Counted from the first letter of the stretch, positions 1-8,682 are shown. The stretch: DNA of 64,000 nucleotides from Agarivorans sp050870875 (GCF_050870875.2 NZ_CP194041.2:3844001-3908000); one strand, 5' to 3'. Made by a program: numbers and translations. The notes: a model not told the origin generated them from the sequence alone.

Positions 1-2
1 GT

Positions 3-47
3 TTTCTAACATTATTCTTTTCGGTGCCACTAGGCTATGCACCATAA
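3..47 (+). CDS. 3' end of a probable integron-cassette gene (partial)
   Basis: One plus-strand frame is open from the window edge and ends in a TAA at 45-47. The last residues read FLTLFFSVPLGYAP. That TAA is also the first three bases of the attC site that follows, which is the usual way a cassette gene ends. Only 14 codons are visible, so neither family nor function can be given. The call rests on position relative to attC and not on the peptide itself. Confidence 0.3.
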   Translation, partial: FLTLFFSVPLGYAP

Positions 48-111
48 CAAGCAAAGGCAGCATCGCCCTGCGGGCTGGACGCGCTAACGCGCGCCGCTGC
101 TTTGGGCGTTA
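45..111 (+). mobile_element. integron attC recombination site
   Basis: The outer arms TAAC (45-48) and GTTA (108-111) pair as the R''/R' core. AAG against GCC forms an unpaired central spacer. CAAAGGCAGC (52-61) pairs with GCTGCTTTG (96-104), leaving one extra G at 56/57 in the left arm, which is the extrahelical base expected of attC. A GC-rich variable terminal structure (62-95) lies between. The extra base is in the same arm as I recall for Vibrio cholerae repeats, so the cassette reads left to right and its gene lies before position 47. No second attC was seen downstream, so this is either the array end or an isolated cassette. No integrase is in the window. Confidence 0.75.
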
Positions 112-495
112 ACTATCACTCAGTCATACATAAACTAATAGACCATGCCTTTGCCTAGTCGCGATTCGTAACTCGTTTCTGTCCAGAGGCGTGTTACAGC
201 GAAGAATCGCAACCCAAACATATATGGGATCCACGTATTTACAAAGTGATCATTTCAATAGACGGTTAAGATACGTACGTATATTCGGCTTCTTGTTGAA
301 GGCGCTACCTGGTAAGGCCTTACCACATACTGGAATCCTCGTTTTTTTCATTCTCCTAAGTCTAGTCTTGGCAAAGGAGGGAGTGGATCCCATACATCAA
401 GTTGGAAGTCATACGAGATATTTGGCAAACAAACAACCTGTGTCCAAATTATAATAATGTTACTGTGAATCTGGCTTACTAGAGCAGATTTACTG
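112..495. other. gene-poor stretch after attC
   Basis: No convincing gene. A short plus-strand frame (GTG at 191 or ATG at 224, stop before 455) would encode at most 87 residues with one hydrophobic segment around residues 48-61. It has no clear ribosome-binding site and no family I recognise, so I do not call it. No second attC or IS end is visible. Confidence 0.4.
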
Positions 496-960
496 TCATT
501 CATGTGGGTCTGACTTATGACCCCGCTCATTATCCAAACTTTCTAAACGACATTTAAATTGCATATTGAGTTCTGCAAGTGTAACGGTCTCAAGTTGAGC
601 GATAAATACACGTCGAGACATCTCTAGAGCGTTGTTAAGAGACTCATCAGCTATCTGCTGTACTAAACATGTTGGGTTGTCGGAATCGCTTGATATTGCA
701 AATAAGCGAGGCATACCTAAGGCTTCGTAAAGCCCAAGCAACGTAATTTCGTCGATGCGTTTCGTTAATATCCAGCCTCCATTATGCCCTTTGTTGGACA
801 TAACATAACCTCTATCACGTAACCCTGACATTGTTCGCCGGATGACAGATGAATTCGTGTTTAGCATCTTAGCTAAAACTTCAGAGGTTAAAGGTTGCTG
901 AGTATCGTGCATGTGTAGTAAGGCATGAATAACTCTTGATAGCCGAGAATCGGTTCGCAT
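496..960 (-). CDS. Rrf2-family transcriptional regulator
   Basis: Encodes a 154-residue winged-helix DNA-binding protein. Residues 5-70 hold the helix-turn-helix and the wing KGHNGGWIL that typify Rrf2 proteins. The family's three-Cys Fe-S cluster motif is not present; only Cys98 and Cys137 are seen, so it is more like the cluster-free YwnA group than IscR or NsrR. The start is supported by AGGAGT about 8 bases upstream. It is transcribed away from the efflux gene beginning at 1047, with repeated sequences between them, so it probably represses that gene and itself. The inducing signal cannot be read from the sequence. Confidence 0.85.
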   Translation of the reverse strand: MRTDSRLSRVIHALLHMHDTQQPLTSEVLAKMLNTNSSVIRRTMSGLRDRGYVMSNKGHNGGWILTKRIDEITLLGLYEALGMPRLFAISSDSDNPTCLVQQIADESLNNALEMSRRVFIAQLETVTLAELNMQFKCRLESLDNERGHKSDPHE

Positions 961-970
961 CGCTAACTCC

Positions 971-1037
971 TTTCATGTTGCTTTTAAAGATACATGAAAA
1001 TACAATGAGCTTCACGATACATTTGAAGTTACATGAG
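971..1037. promoter_or_regulatory. operator-like repeats between the Rrf2 and MFS genes
   Basis: Two imperfect direct repeats, GATACATGAAAATACA (from 989) and GATACATTTGAAGTTACA (from 1016), start 27 bp apart and both end in TGAG. A perfect inverted repeat TTTCATGT (971-978) and ACATGAAA (992-999) overlaps the first copy and the Rrf2 ribosome-binding region. The position fits autoregulated control by the Rrf2 protein. The assignment is inferred. Confidence 0.5.
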
Positions 1038-1046
1038 TTGGGTATA

Positions 1047-2474
1047 ATGCACGATCAATATCTACCAAACAGATGGCAAGCACTCTTCTTCTTGTTGCTT
1101 GCCAACTTCCTCAATATATTGGATGTGACCATTGTTAATGTTGCTATTCCGCGGATTTACCAAGATATGGATATTTCACATTCTCAAGCACAATGGGTAT
1201 CAATCATATATTTGATAAGCTTCTCTGCCTGCTTGCTTCCTTTGGGTAAGCTGGGAGATATGTATGGCAAATTGCGATTATTCAAAAGCGGGCTAATCGC
1301 CTTTATGGCGACATCATTGATGTGTGCGGTTTCTCCTAGCATTGAGATGCTAATGTTCAGCCGGTTTTTTCAAGGTTTTGCAAGTGCGATGATGGTTCCA
1401 CAGGTGTTAGCCATTGCAGTGTCAATGTTTCCTGTAGAAGAAAAAACAAAGATGTTTGGTTATGTGGGGATTGTGGGAAGTTTAGCGTCAATCCTTGGCC
1501 CCGTCGTCGGAGGGATGTTGATTTCACTCAATCTATTCAGCCTTGATTGGCGAATTATCTTTGTTATAAACATTCCCATTGGAGTAATCGCGTATTTTGG
1601 CGTGAAAAGAAATCTAGCGAACGAAGTGAAAAGGTCACGATTACGAATAGATTGGCTAGGGAATAGTCTAGTTATATTGATGAGTATTTCTCTTATTGTG
1701 CCTCTCATTGAAGGCTACAGCTTAGGCTGGCAACCATGGATACTGGCTGTGTTAGCGATGTCTCTACCTAGTATATGGGGTCTCAACCTTTGGTTGAAGA
1801 AGCCTACAGCAGATAGTAGTCGTCCTAAATTGATATCTGTTAGCCTGTATACAAACCGTTTCTTCATCAACCAAGCTATGTTCATGATGTTGTTTGGTAC
1901 CACGACTCCTGGGTTGTTCTTTGTTCTAACATATTACATGCAGAGGCATCTTGGCTTTAGTCCGTTTGAATCAGGAGCTGTGACTTTGGCATTCCCTTTA
2001 GGGGTTCTTATCTCTTCATCAGTGCTAAAAAATAGCCCTTTATCATGGCAACGCTACAGAGTCTTTGGTGGTTGTTTAGGACTTACCGTTGCATGGTCAA
2101 TACTATATCTCACAATTAGCTATGTTTCTGTATTTGATAAGTTATATTGGATTTCATTGCCTTTATTCATAGGAGGGCTTGGAATGGGAAGCGCAATAAT
2201 TGCGTTATTTCAAAGCATGATGAGCACTGTAGATAGAGAAGATTCTGGTACTGCTTCAGGTGCAATGCAAGCATTACAACATATAGGTATGGCAATAGGT
2301 ATTGGTATAGCTGGCCAGATCTATTTTATATCTATTGATTTTTATGAAATGCCACTGGTAGCGATGAAAAACTGCGTGTTATACAGCGCAGTCATGATTG
2401 GAGGATTTACGTTGAAGTCTCTTCATAGTTTCATCGACAAAAAAAGAAATATCGTTGACGTTGTAAGAAACTAA
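1047..2474 (+). CDS. MFS multidrug transporter, DHA2 (14-TM) family
   Basis: Encodes an inner-membrane proton-coupled exporter of about 475 residues. Visible family motifs are LDVTIVNVAIP in the first membrane segment, GKLGDMYGKLRLF as motif A in the loop after TM2, and GPVVGGML as motif C in TM5, the antiporter signature. The reading frame extends 37 codons further upstream, into the Rrf2 gene. ATG 1047 is chosen because the conserved region begins with NRWQALFF just after it and the length then matches the family. ATG 1005 is the alternative. The substrate is unknown. Divergence from a regulator is the usual layout of an inducible efflux pump. Confidence 0.85.
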   Translation: MHDQYLPNRWQALFFLLLANFLNILDVTIVNVAIPRIYQDMDISHSQAQWVSIIYLISFSACLLPLGKLGDMYGKLRLFKSGLIAFMATSLMCAVSPSIEMLMFSRFFQGFASAMMVPQVLAIAVSMFPVEEKTKMFGYVGIVGSLASILGPVVGGMLISLNLFSLDWRIIFVINIPIGVIAYFGVKRNLANEVKRSRLRIDWLGNSLVILMSISLIVPLIEGYSLGWQPWILAVLAMSLPSIWGLNLWLKKPTADSSRPKLISVSLYTNRFFINQAMFMMLFGTTTPGLFFVLTYYMQRHLGFSPFESGAVTLAFPLGVLISSSVLKNSPLSWQRYRVFGGCLGLTVAWSILYLTISYVSVFDKLYWISLPLFIGGLGMGSAIIALFQSMMSTVDREDSGTASGAMQALQHIGMAIGIGIAGQIYFISIDFYEMPLVAMKNCVLYSAVMIGGFTLKSLHSFIDKKRNIVDVVRN

Positions 2475-2520
2475 GAGCACATAATTGTGCTCCCAAGTAA
2501 TTTAAAAATTACATTACTTT
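2475..2520 (+). terminator. hairpins after the MFS gene
   Basis: GAGCACA (2475-2481) and TGTGCTC (2486-2492) form a 7-bp stem with a 4-base loop directly after the stop codon. A second stem, AAGTAAT (from 2495) with ATTACTT, is followed by TTT. Together they probably end the MFS transcript, although the T-run is weak. Confidence 0.5.
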
Positions 2521-2776
2521 TAGTAATTCGAAAATCAACGATTAGAGCATGATTTCTATCGTGTTTTTGTCAAAAAACTTACCCACGTTGCAGCCAGACT
2601 ATACCTTGGCATTAACTGATAAGCATTCTTCCGAGCCAATCCCCCTTTAATAAGCAATGTCCAACAATGAATTTGGAAGTGAGCAAGCTTTAGTATTCAT
2701 TAAACGCTCGCTACTGACCAAGATGACTGCATTTTTCCATCAAACTATATTGTCCTTCGACAGTAAGCCTGTTGAT

Positions 2777-3328
2777 TTAAGGGCGCTTCGGTTTAAAGCA
2801 ACAGATCTGCTGTTGCTCATCATAAGCAATTTGACATGCACAATTAAGTTGCTGTTTAAGCTTCACTCTGGCGCGCTGCAAACAAGACTTAGCCGCCGGT
2901 AAACTCAGTTTATGCTGCCTCGCATAGTCTTGTTGCGACATCCCTACAATGTCACAGCACTGAATAATATGACGATCGCGCTTCGCTAATCGCTCGAGCT
3001 GTCTGGGTAAGCATTGAACTAAGGCATCGATCGGCTCAAGCGCCGTTTGTGGCTGCTCAAAACGATTCAAATCACGACTGCTAATAAACTTTGCAGACTC
3101 GCGATAGTGATCGACTAAACGATTTTTCGCAACTTTAAACAACCACGCTTTCACATTATCGATACGACAAAACTTATCTTTTTGGCGTATGGCTTTCACA
3201 AAAACATCTTGTAGCACATCTTCTGCTAACAAAGAGTCTTGGGTCTGTGAGAGTAACCAACCCAGCAAAACTGTTTGGTATTGTAACCACGCTTGAGTTA
3301 AACACGGTTTAGGCTGAGTACGCGGCAT
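2777..3328 (-). CDS. sigZ: ECF-type RNA polymerase sigma factor, SigZ-like
   Basis: Encodes 183 residues with sigma region 2 (around LLAEDVLQDVFVKAI, then KAWLFKVAKNRLVDHYR) and region 4 (MSQQDYARQHKLSLPAAKSCLQRARVKLKQQL, roughly 129-160, quoted in part: SLPAAKSCLQRARVKL). The C-terminal tail carries clustered cysteines (CAC and ICC), as in SigZ-type factors. Translation is supported by AGGTGA 6-7 bases before ATG 3328. No anti-sigma gene adjoins it, in line with the SigZ group. It probably redirects RNA polymerase to a small stress regulon, but the target promoters are not identifiable here. The symbol is assigned by resemblance. Confidence 0.75.
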   Translation of the reverse strand: MPRTQPKPCLTQAWLQYQTVLLGWLLSQTQDSLLAEDVLQDVFVKAIRQKDKFCRIDNVKAWLFKVAKNRLVDHYRESAKFISSRDLNRFEQPQTALEPIDALVQCLPRQLERLAKRDRHIIQCCDIVGMSQQDYARQHKLSLPAAKSCLQRARVKLKQQLNCACQIAYDEQQQICCFKPKRP

Positions 3329-3443
3329 GAATCACCTTTTAAAGATTAATAAAGCACAGTTGCATTCAATTTCTGAGATGGCGAGTGCCGTCATATCCGA
3401 TGGACACTCGCAAGATTAACAGTGCCGTTCAAAGGCCCTTCCA

Positions 3444-5087
3444 CTATACGGTGTAGGCTTCGATTTCCATTTTTAATTGCTCAGCTAACTTGGCCAAAGC
3501 CATCGTTGAGCTGGAGCTTTGCTCGGCTCCCTGAGCCGTTTCATTAGAGATATCACTAATCGCAATAATGTTCTGATTGATCTCTTCGGTGACTGAGCTT
3601 TGTTGTTCAGCTGCAGTCGCGATTTGTGCATTCATCGCCGAAATATGATCAACACTTTGAGTAATTTGCGCTAAAGCGTCCCCCGCCTGTAAAGACTTTT
3701 CGGCCGTTAACTTCGCGTTATTAGCCCCCTGCTCAAGCCGTTGGGTTGACTCTCGACTGCCCTCTTGTAATTGCGAAATCGTTTGCTGAATTTCCCCTGT
3801 CGACTGTTGAGTACGACTGGCAAGAGTTCGAACTTCATCGGCCACAACCGCAAAACCTCGTCCTTGCTCGCCGGCCCTAGCAGCTTCGATAGCCGCGTTC
3901 AGTGCAAGTAAATTAGTTTGCTCAGAAATACTTTGAATCACTTCTACCACGCTACCAATTTCTTCCGCATGCTGCGCTAGCTTTTGCATTTCTTTAACCG
4001 AGTCTTGCATTTCATTAGACAAACTTTCGATCATCGCGATACTCTGCCGCACCACCTGTTGACCATCGGCGGCCGCCAAATCGGCTTTTTCCGATGCCTC
4101 GGCGGCTGTACTGGCGCTTTGCGCGACTTCATGAACAGTGGCCGTAAACTGGTGCATCGCCGTTGCAATTAACTGAGTTTGTTGCTGTTGATCAAAAATG
4201 TTTTGTTTGGTTTGCATCGCAACCGATGAACCTTCTTCTGCTGAACTAGCAAGCACTTCAACCGACTGCTTATTGGTACTCACCACATGTTGAAACTTAG
4301 CCACGATGGTATTCACATCGCTGGCAATATCAGTAAATTCATCCTCTCCATCCACATCAATTCGCTGGGTTAAATCCCCCGCAACAATCAAGCTCGATTT
4401 AGCTTGAAGCTGACGAGCCGCTTCCGAAACGCGCTTCACTATCAGTGCCGACAGACCAATAATCACCAACAAACTTAAACTAATAATAATACCAACCGAC
4501 CACATGAAATGTTCGGTATCAGCTTCGGCCTGTTGAAAGTTTTTAGCGGCTTCATCTATTTGCAGCTTTAAGAATTGTTGGGCGACCATGGTGACAGAGG
4601 CATAACCAGGGTTAATCACCTTTAATAATACCAAATTAGCATCAGTAAACTGGCCTTGCTGTAGCGCTTTAATCGCAACCTCAAAACCACGCTGCGTCAC
4701 TTGGTCAACTTCTTTCGCCAGCTGCTGAGTAACCCTGCGTTCTTCATCCGATAAATCTGAACCTAATATTTCCCGGTCAATCAGCTGATGCAAGGCTTCA
4801 ATGTTAGTTTGAATCGCATCGATATGTTTACCTAAAGGATGGTCATGCATTTTTGCAAATTCAGAGCTGGGATCGTGCTGAAAGGCCAATAATAAGGAGC
4901 TTCGCGCACTGCCGATATTATCCAAAATCTTACCAGCTCGAACGGTGTGTTGTATCCCTTGAGTATATAAATCTTCTATTGCGGCTTTCTCTCGGTTCAT
5001 CCCGGTAATACCTTCATAAGCCAAAAAACCAAAGGCAATAAGAAATAATAAAATGATAACTTTAAGTCGAAAACTAACTGTGCGCAT
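3444..5087 (-). CDS. methyl-accepting chemotaxis protein
   Basis: A 547-residue membrane chemoreceptor that signals through CheA/CheW to the flagellar motor. TM1 lies near residues 7-25, a periplasmic helical sensor follows (about 26-190), then TM2 near 195-218, a HAMP domain, and a long cytoplasmic coiled coil. The hairpin tip has the canonical SISEQTNLLALNAAIEAARA and GRGFAVVADEVRTLA. The frame is open to 5171, but ATG 5087 follows GGAAGGA at proper spacing and starts right before TM1, so the shorter start is used. The ligand is unknown. It lies downstream of nothing co-oriented except the sigma gene after it (116 bp away). Confidence 0.92.
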   Translation of the reverse strand: MRTVSFRLKVIILLFLIAFGFLAYEGITGMNREKAAIEDLYTQGIQHTVRAGKILDNIGSARSSLLLAFQHDPSSEFAKMHDHPLGKHIDAIQTNIEALHQLIDREILGSDLSDEERRVTQQLAKEVDQVTQRGFEVAIKALQQGQFTDANLVLLKVINPGYASVTMVAQQFLKLQIDEAAKNFQQAEADTEHFMWSVGIIISLSLLVIIGLSALIVKRVSEAARQLQAKSSLIVAGDLTQRIDVDGEDEFTDIASDVNTIVAKFQHVVSTNKQSVEVLASSAEEGSSVAMQTKQNIFDQQQQTQLIATAMHQFTATVHEVAQSASTAAEASEKADLAAADGQQVVRQSIAMIESLSNEMQDSVKEMQKLAQHAEEIGSVVEVIQSISEQTNLLALNAAIEAARAGEQGRGFAVVADEVRTLASRTQQSTGEIQQTISQLQEGSRESTQRLEQGANNAKLTAEKSLQAGDALAQITQSVDHISAMNAQIATAAEQQSSVTEEINQNIIAISDISNETAQGAEQSSSSTMALAKLAEQLKMEIEAYTV

Positions 5088-5802
5088 AAATCCTTCCATG
5101 TGAGAGAAAACCCAAATCACCGTAAATTTGAATAAATGACCAAAATTGGCTCGAAATCCCTTATTCGTCACGGTCAGTGTTATTCAAAACAAACGTATCT
5201 TAATTTTAATCTTCCAAAACAGCGTCAAACCCTGTTAATCAAACCCTGCGGTGCATTGGTTGCGCATTAAACCACCATTTATATGGATAACTAATTTCAC
5301 ATGGCATACCTTGCTTAAAAACACCATAAACCGCAGTAAAAGAATCCCCCAATATGAACCGTTGCTGATAGTTAAATACTAGAACAAGCAGCTAACTATC
5401 ATTCACAATCTATTTGATAAGAATCAATAAAACAGTACTTTGCTTGAAGAAAGCATGGATTAGATATAAGCAATCTTCCAAATCAAAACACAAAGCGAAG
5501 AAGTATCAACTATTCAAGGGATAACGAGTTGATTCAGCGCCGCTGGTTTTGCTATCGACCACAGCCAAGGAAAGTTGAACAATTTGCTCCAAAGTAAAAT
5601 ATTGGTCAATCGCAAAAATACCGCCTCCCCAATCATTAGTCTCACTTGCGGCCGGTCGGCAGCCAGCAATATAAAGCCGCTTTCTTAAGTATTTCTTAAG
5701 AAAACAATTTTAAGCTCTCTGCGTTCAGGCTGATCCTCGTTTGCTGTTAACAGAGCCATGAGGAAAGCTTCATTTATTAAAATTAACCACTGATTAAGAC
5801 TT
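5088..5802. other. long intergenic region upstream of dgkA
   Basis: About 700 bp without a gene. It contains the divergent promoter region of the chemoreceptor and, near its right end, the PmrA-type box described separately. No further structure was recognised. Confidence 0.5.
5684..5700 (+). promoter_or_regulatory. PmrA/BasR-type box upstream of dgkA-eptA
   Basis: Two exact CTTAAG half-sites (5684-5689 and 5695-5700) are separated by 5 bp, matching the direct-repeat consensus known for PmrA (BasR) operators. It lies about 100 bp before dgkA-eptA. eptA is a classic target of this regulator, which supports the call. An identical arrangement recurs at 7829. Confidence 0.75.
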
Positions 5803-6159
5803 ATGAAACAAACTCATACTGGCCTCGCACGCATTATTTATGCCACAGGATTTTCTATAAATGGTTTCATTTCCGCCTGGAAAAGTGAAGCCGCTCTCAG
5901 GCAGGAAGTCACGTTATTACTGCCTTTAGCCATCACAGCCTTATTTCTGCCTGTAAGCAAGAGTGAGCAGATTTTGCTTATTGGTAGCCTGATACTGGTT
6001 CTGATTGTGGAATTACTCAACTCAGCCATCGAAACGGTGGTTGATCGCATCGGCTCTGAATGGCACGAGCTGAGTGGTCAAGCCAAAGACATAGCCTCAG
6101 CCGCAGTGCTTACATCTCTCATTTTCGCTGCTTTTACTTGGAGTTGGATTCTCATTTAA
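5803..6159 (+). CDS. dgkA: diacylglycerol kinase
   Basis: A 118-residue inner-membrane enzyme that phosphorylates diacylglycerol to phosphatidic acid, recycling lipid left by envelope-modifying enzymes. The conserved block VELLNSAIETVVDRIG followed by HELSGQAKDIASAAV (about 69-104) contains the active-site glutamates and lysine. Three hydrophobic segments are visible and the length is typical. The ribosome-binding site is weak. The eptA start lies one base after its stop, so the two are co-transcribed. The pairing is logical: EptA releases diacylglycerol when it takes phosphoethanolamine from phosphatidylethanolamine, and DgkA removes it. Confidence 0.95.
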   Translation: MKQTHTGLARIIYATGFSINGFISAWKSEAALRQEVTLLLPLAITALFLPVSKSEQILLIGSLILVLIVELLNSAIETVVDRIGSEWHELSGQAKDIASAAVLTSLIFAAFTWSWILI

Positions 6160-6160
6160 C

Positions 6161-7813
6161 ATGCGTTCATTCACTAGATTCGCCTTACCCTATTGGCTCG
6201 CCACTTTGTTCATCGCCCTGTATTTTGCAGTGGTACTTAACCTTCCCATATATGCCAAAATAAGTGAGATATTCAGCCACCTCGAACAAGTAAAACTAGG
6301 TTTCATCATAAGCATTCCGCTATTTTTTATACTCGCTTTAAACCTGATATTTCAGCTGTTCTCTTGGCCGTTTCTGTTTAAACCATTTTTTATTCTATTG
6401 ATCTTATTATCGAGTATTGTCAGCTACAGTAGCTTTAACTATGGCACCATTTTTGACCAGGATATGTTGGTTAATATTTTGGAAACCAATGCTGGTGAAG
6501 CCAGCTCATATATCAGCTTATATTCACTAACCTGGATCCTTGGCTTAGGCGTTCTACCAAGTGTTCTACTCGCACTATTACCAATAAAAAAAGAGCGCAC
6601 CTTTATTCGTTTCATCGCTAAAAAATGCTTAGCCATGATCCTATCTGTTTTGGGTATTCTATTAATCGCAGCTTTGTATTATCAAGACTACTCGTCGGTC
6701 GGTCGAAATAATTCCTATTTAAACAAAATGATTATTCCGACCCAGTTTGTCTACAGTGCCTATGGGCAGGTCAAAGACAGCTACTTTACTAAACCCATGG
6801 TCTATAAAACCCTCGCAACCGACGCCAAACAAATAGCAAATGCTGCTGCGAACACAAGTGCAAATAAGCCGAACTTAGTCATCTTTTTATTAGGTGAGAC
6901 CGCCCGCGCACAAAACTATCAATACCATGGCTATGCTCGTGATACTAACGCTTATACCCAAGCCTATCACCCGTTCTTCTTTTCCAATATGTCCTCCTGC
7001 GGCACAGCCACTGCAGTATCGGTACCTTGTTTATTTTCTAACATGAATAAAGCTAACTTCAATCGCAAGCAAGCCGATCACCAAGACAACCTGTTAGATA
7101 TTCTGCAACGAGCTGGTATTAACTTACTATGGAAGGAAAATGATGGAGGCGATAAAGCAGTCGCAAAAAACATTCCTCTCATCAATATAGATACTTCGCG
7201 ACAAGATCAACAATGTAATGGTCATAGTTGCTATGACATGGTGCTATTGGAAAATCTCGATCAACAAATCTCGGCGATGTCAGGGAATCGTATGATTGTG
7301 ATGCATCTGATGGGGAGCCATGGCCCCACCTACTTTCAACGCTACCCAAGTTCAATGGCAACCTATCAACCCGATTGTCCACGAGCCGATATTGAAAACT
7401 GTTCGATAGAGCAAATTCAAAATAGTTACGATAACAGCATTCGCTACACCGACTTTGTCACCGCACAAGTGATAAAACACTTACAAAGTTTGCAACAATA
7501 CAATACTGCGCTGATCTATGTCTCAGACCATGGAGAATCACTGGGTGAAAATGGCCTGTTTCTGCATGGCATGCCCTACAGCTTAGCCCCAGAAACTCAA
7601 ACCAAGGTTCCCTTGCTGTTTTGGATGTCTCCAGGTTTTGCGAAGCAAAAACATATCGACTCAAGCTGTTTAAACGCTTCTCGTGATAAGCCTTATTCCC
7701 ACGACAATCTATTTCATTCCTTACTCGGTTTAATGGATGTCTCGACTCAGGAATACCATGCCTCTGAAGATATATTCAGCCCTTGTCGTTCACTTACAAA
7801 CAGCTCTTTTTAG
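6161..7813 (+). CDS. eptA: lipid A phosphoethanolamine transferase
   Basis: A 550-residue inner-membrane protein that moves phosphoethanolamine from phosphatidylethanolamine onto lipid A, lowering surface negative charge and cationic-peptide binding. Five N-terminal membrane helices fill residues 1-180. The periplasmic sulfatase-like domain follows, with the nucleophile Thr247 in GETARAQNY and the metal-binding SDHGESLGENG near residue 455. Many cysteines in the catalytic domain fit the disulfide-rich family fold. Coupled to dgkA, behind a PmrA-type box. It stops at TAG. The homologous mcr genes are a related branch, but chromosomal context with dgkA argues for a native eptA. Confidence 0.93.
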   Translation: MRSFTRFALPYWLATLFIALYFAVVLNLPIYAKISEIFSHLEQVKLGFIISIPLFFILALNLIFQLFSWPFLFKPFFILLILLSSIVSYSSFNYGTIFDQDMLVNILETNAGEASSYISLYSLTWILGLGVLPSVLLALLPIKKERTFIRFIAKKCLAMILSVLGILLIAALYYQDYSSVGRNNSYLNKMIIPTQFVYSAYGQVKDSYFTKPMVYKTLATDAKQIANAAANTSANKPNLVIFLLGETARAQNYQYHGYARDTNAYTQAYHPFFFSNMSSCGTATAVSVPCLFSNMNKANFNRKQADHQDNLLDILQRAGINLLWKENDGGDKAVAKNIPLINIDTSRQDQQCNGHSCYDMVLLENLDQQISAMSGNRMIVMHLMGSHGPTYFQRYPSSMATYQPDCPRADIENCSIEQIQNSYDNSIRYTDFVTAQVIKHLQSLQQYNTALIYVSDHGESLGENGLFLHGMPYSLAPETQTKVPLLFWMSPGFAKQKHIDSSCLNASRDKPYSHDNLFHSLLGLMDVSTQEYHASEDIFSPCRSLTNSSF

Positions 7814-7828
7814 CCTATTTTGTCAAAC

Positions 7829-7845
7829 CTTAAGTCTTCCTTAAG
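7829..7845 (+). promoter_or_regulatory. PmrA/BasR-type box upstream of the PepSY-cytochrome operon
   Basis: CTTAAG (7829-7834), a 5-bp spacer and CTTAAG (7840-7845), 15 bp after the eptA stop and 47 bp before the next ATG. Same half-sites and same spacing as the box at 5684, so both operons probably answer to one response regulator. Confidence 0.75.
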
Positions 7846-7892
7846 TTTTGCAACTTATGATGAAGTTGAAACTAAACGAACAGGAGAACAAG

Positions 7893-8177
7893 ATGTCACC
7901 GATTAAAATGTCAACTCAACTTATTGCATGTATCCTAGCCGCAACCTCCTTTGTGGCTTTAGCCGACCCTACTTGTACTCAACAGCCTGAAAGTACTTGG
8001 ATCCCCATCGAACAAGCCCAACAGCGGGTTGAAGAAATGGGTTACAAAATCAAAGTATTTAAAAGAACCCACACTAGTTGCTATGAACTTTACGGTCATA
8101 CCAAGCAAGGAAAACGAGCAGAAATTTACTTTAACCCAACCAACATGGAAAAAGTAAAAGAGGAAATCGATGACTAA
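7893..8177 (+). CDS. secreted PepSY-domain protein
   Basis: A 94-residue exported protein. Residues 1-22 are a signal peptide (ATSFVALA then DPTC). The mature part (WIPIEQAQQRVEEMGY, then YELYGHTKQGKRAEIYFNP) is a PepSY-type module with two cysteines (one at DPTC, one at TSCYEL) that could form a disulfide. The frame also opens at TTG 7848, but ATG 7893 sits behind AGGAG and begins the signal peptide. Its last bases overlap the cytochrome gene. Pairs of this kind commonly sit near PmrAB/QseBC-type two-component genes. The exact function is unknown. Confidence 0.8.
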   Translation: MSPIKMSTQLIACILAATSFVALADPTCTQQPESTWIPIEQAQQRVEEMGYKIKVFKRTHTSCYELYGHTKQGKRAEIYFNPTNMEKVKEEIDD

Positions 8178-8682
8178 ACACTACGTTTGGGATTGGCTAG
8201 TAAGACTGACTCACTGGACCGTTGCAATACTATTTTTAAGTAACTTTTTATTGCTGGAAGAAGGCAGCGAACTGCATCAGTGGGCAGGCTATGGGGTCTT
8301 AGCCGCTATTGCGACGCGTTTAGTCTGGGGCTTGATTACCCGTTCACCGGCTCGACTCAGTACTTTTAGGCCGTCAATCGCAGCAGGTATTGCTCACCTG
8401 AAGGAGGTGCTTGTGAGCAGGCAAGATCAACACCACGGGCACAATCCCGCAGGTGCTTTGATGATCTGGCTCATGTGGTTTTTACTGATTGCTACTGGTC
8501 TTTCGGGCTGGGCAACCCAGACCGATCTATTCTGGGGAGAGGAGTGGCTTGAGAAAGTCCATGGATTACTAGCTGATCTGTGTATGATCGCCGTTGCAAT
8601 CCATGTTTCAGCGGTGATCATCATGACCAAAATCACCGGCAACCCTTACCTCAATGGCATTTTGTGGGGTCGTAAAAACTAA
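8170..8682 (+). CDS. cytochrome b561-type di-heme membrane protein
   Basis: A 170-residue four-helix membrane protein of the cytochrome b561/Ni-Fe hydrogenase b-type group. Histidines placed for heme ligation occur in RLTHWTV, ELHQWAG, KVHGLLADL and AIHVSAV. It probably passes electrons across the inner membrane to a periplasmic acceptor. The start codon lies inside the end of the PepSY gene (8-bp overlap), so the two are translationally coupled and share the upstream PmrA-type box. The physiological partner is unknown. Confidence 0.85.
   Translation: MTKHYVWDWLVRLTHWTVAILFLSNFLLLEEGSELHQWAGYGVLAAIATRLVWGLITRSPARLSTFRPSIAAGIAHLKEVLVSRQDQHHGHNPAGALMIWLMWFLLIATGLSGWATQTDLFWGEEWLEKVHGLLADLCMIAVAIHVSAVIIMTKITGNPYLNGILWGRKN

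Noticed and set aside
191..454. 87-codon reading frame after attC
   Set aside because: No ribosome-binding site, no recognised family and low-complexity hydrophobic stretch; not enough to call a cassette gene.
989..1037. NsrR-type nitric-oxide operator
   Set aside because: The halves resemble the NsrR motif only in part and the regulator lacks the cluster cysteines of NsrR.
1043..1048. Perfect TATAAT as the promoter -10 of the MFS gene
   Set aside because: It overlaps the likely start codon, and the best upstream TTGAAG is only 14 bp away. The conserved protein begins too close for a later start.
2657..2902. Plus-strand 81-codon frame
   Set aside because: It overlaps the well-supported sigma factor gene on the other strand and has no family likeness.
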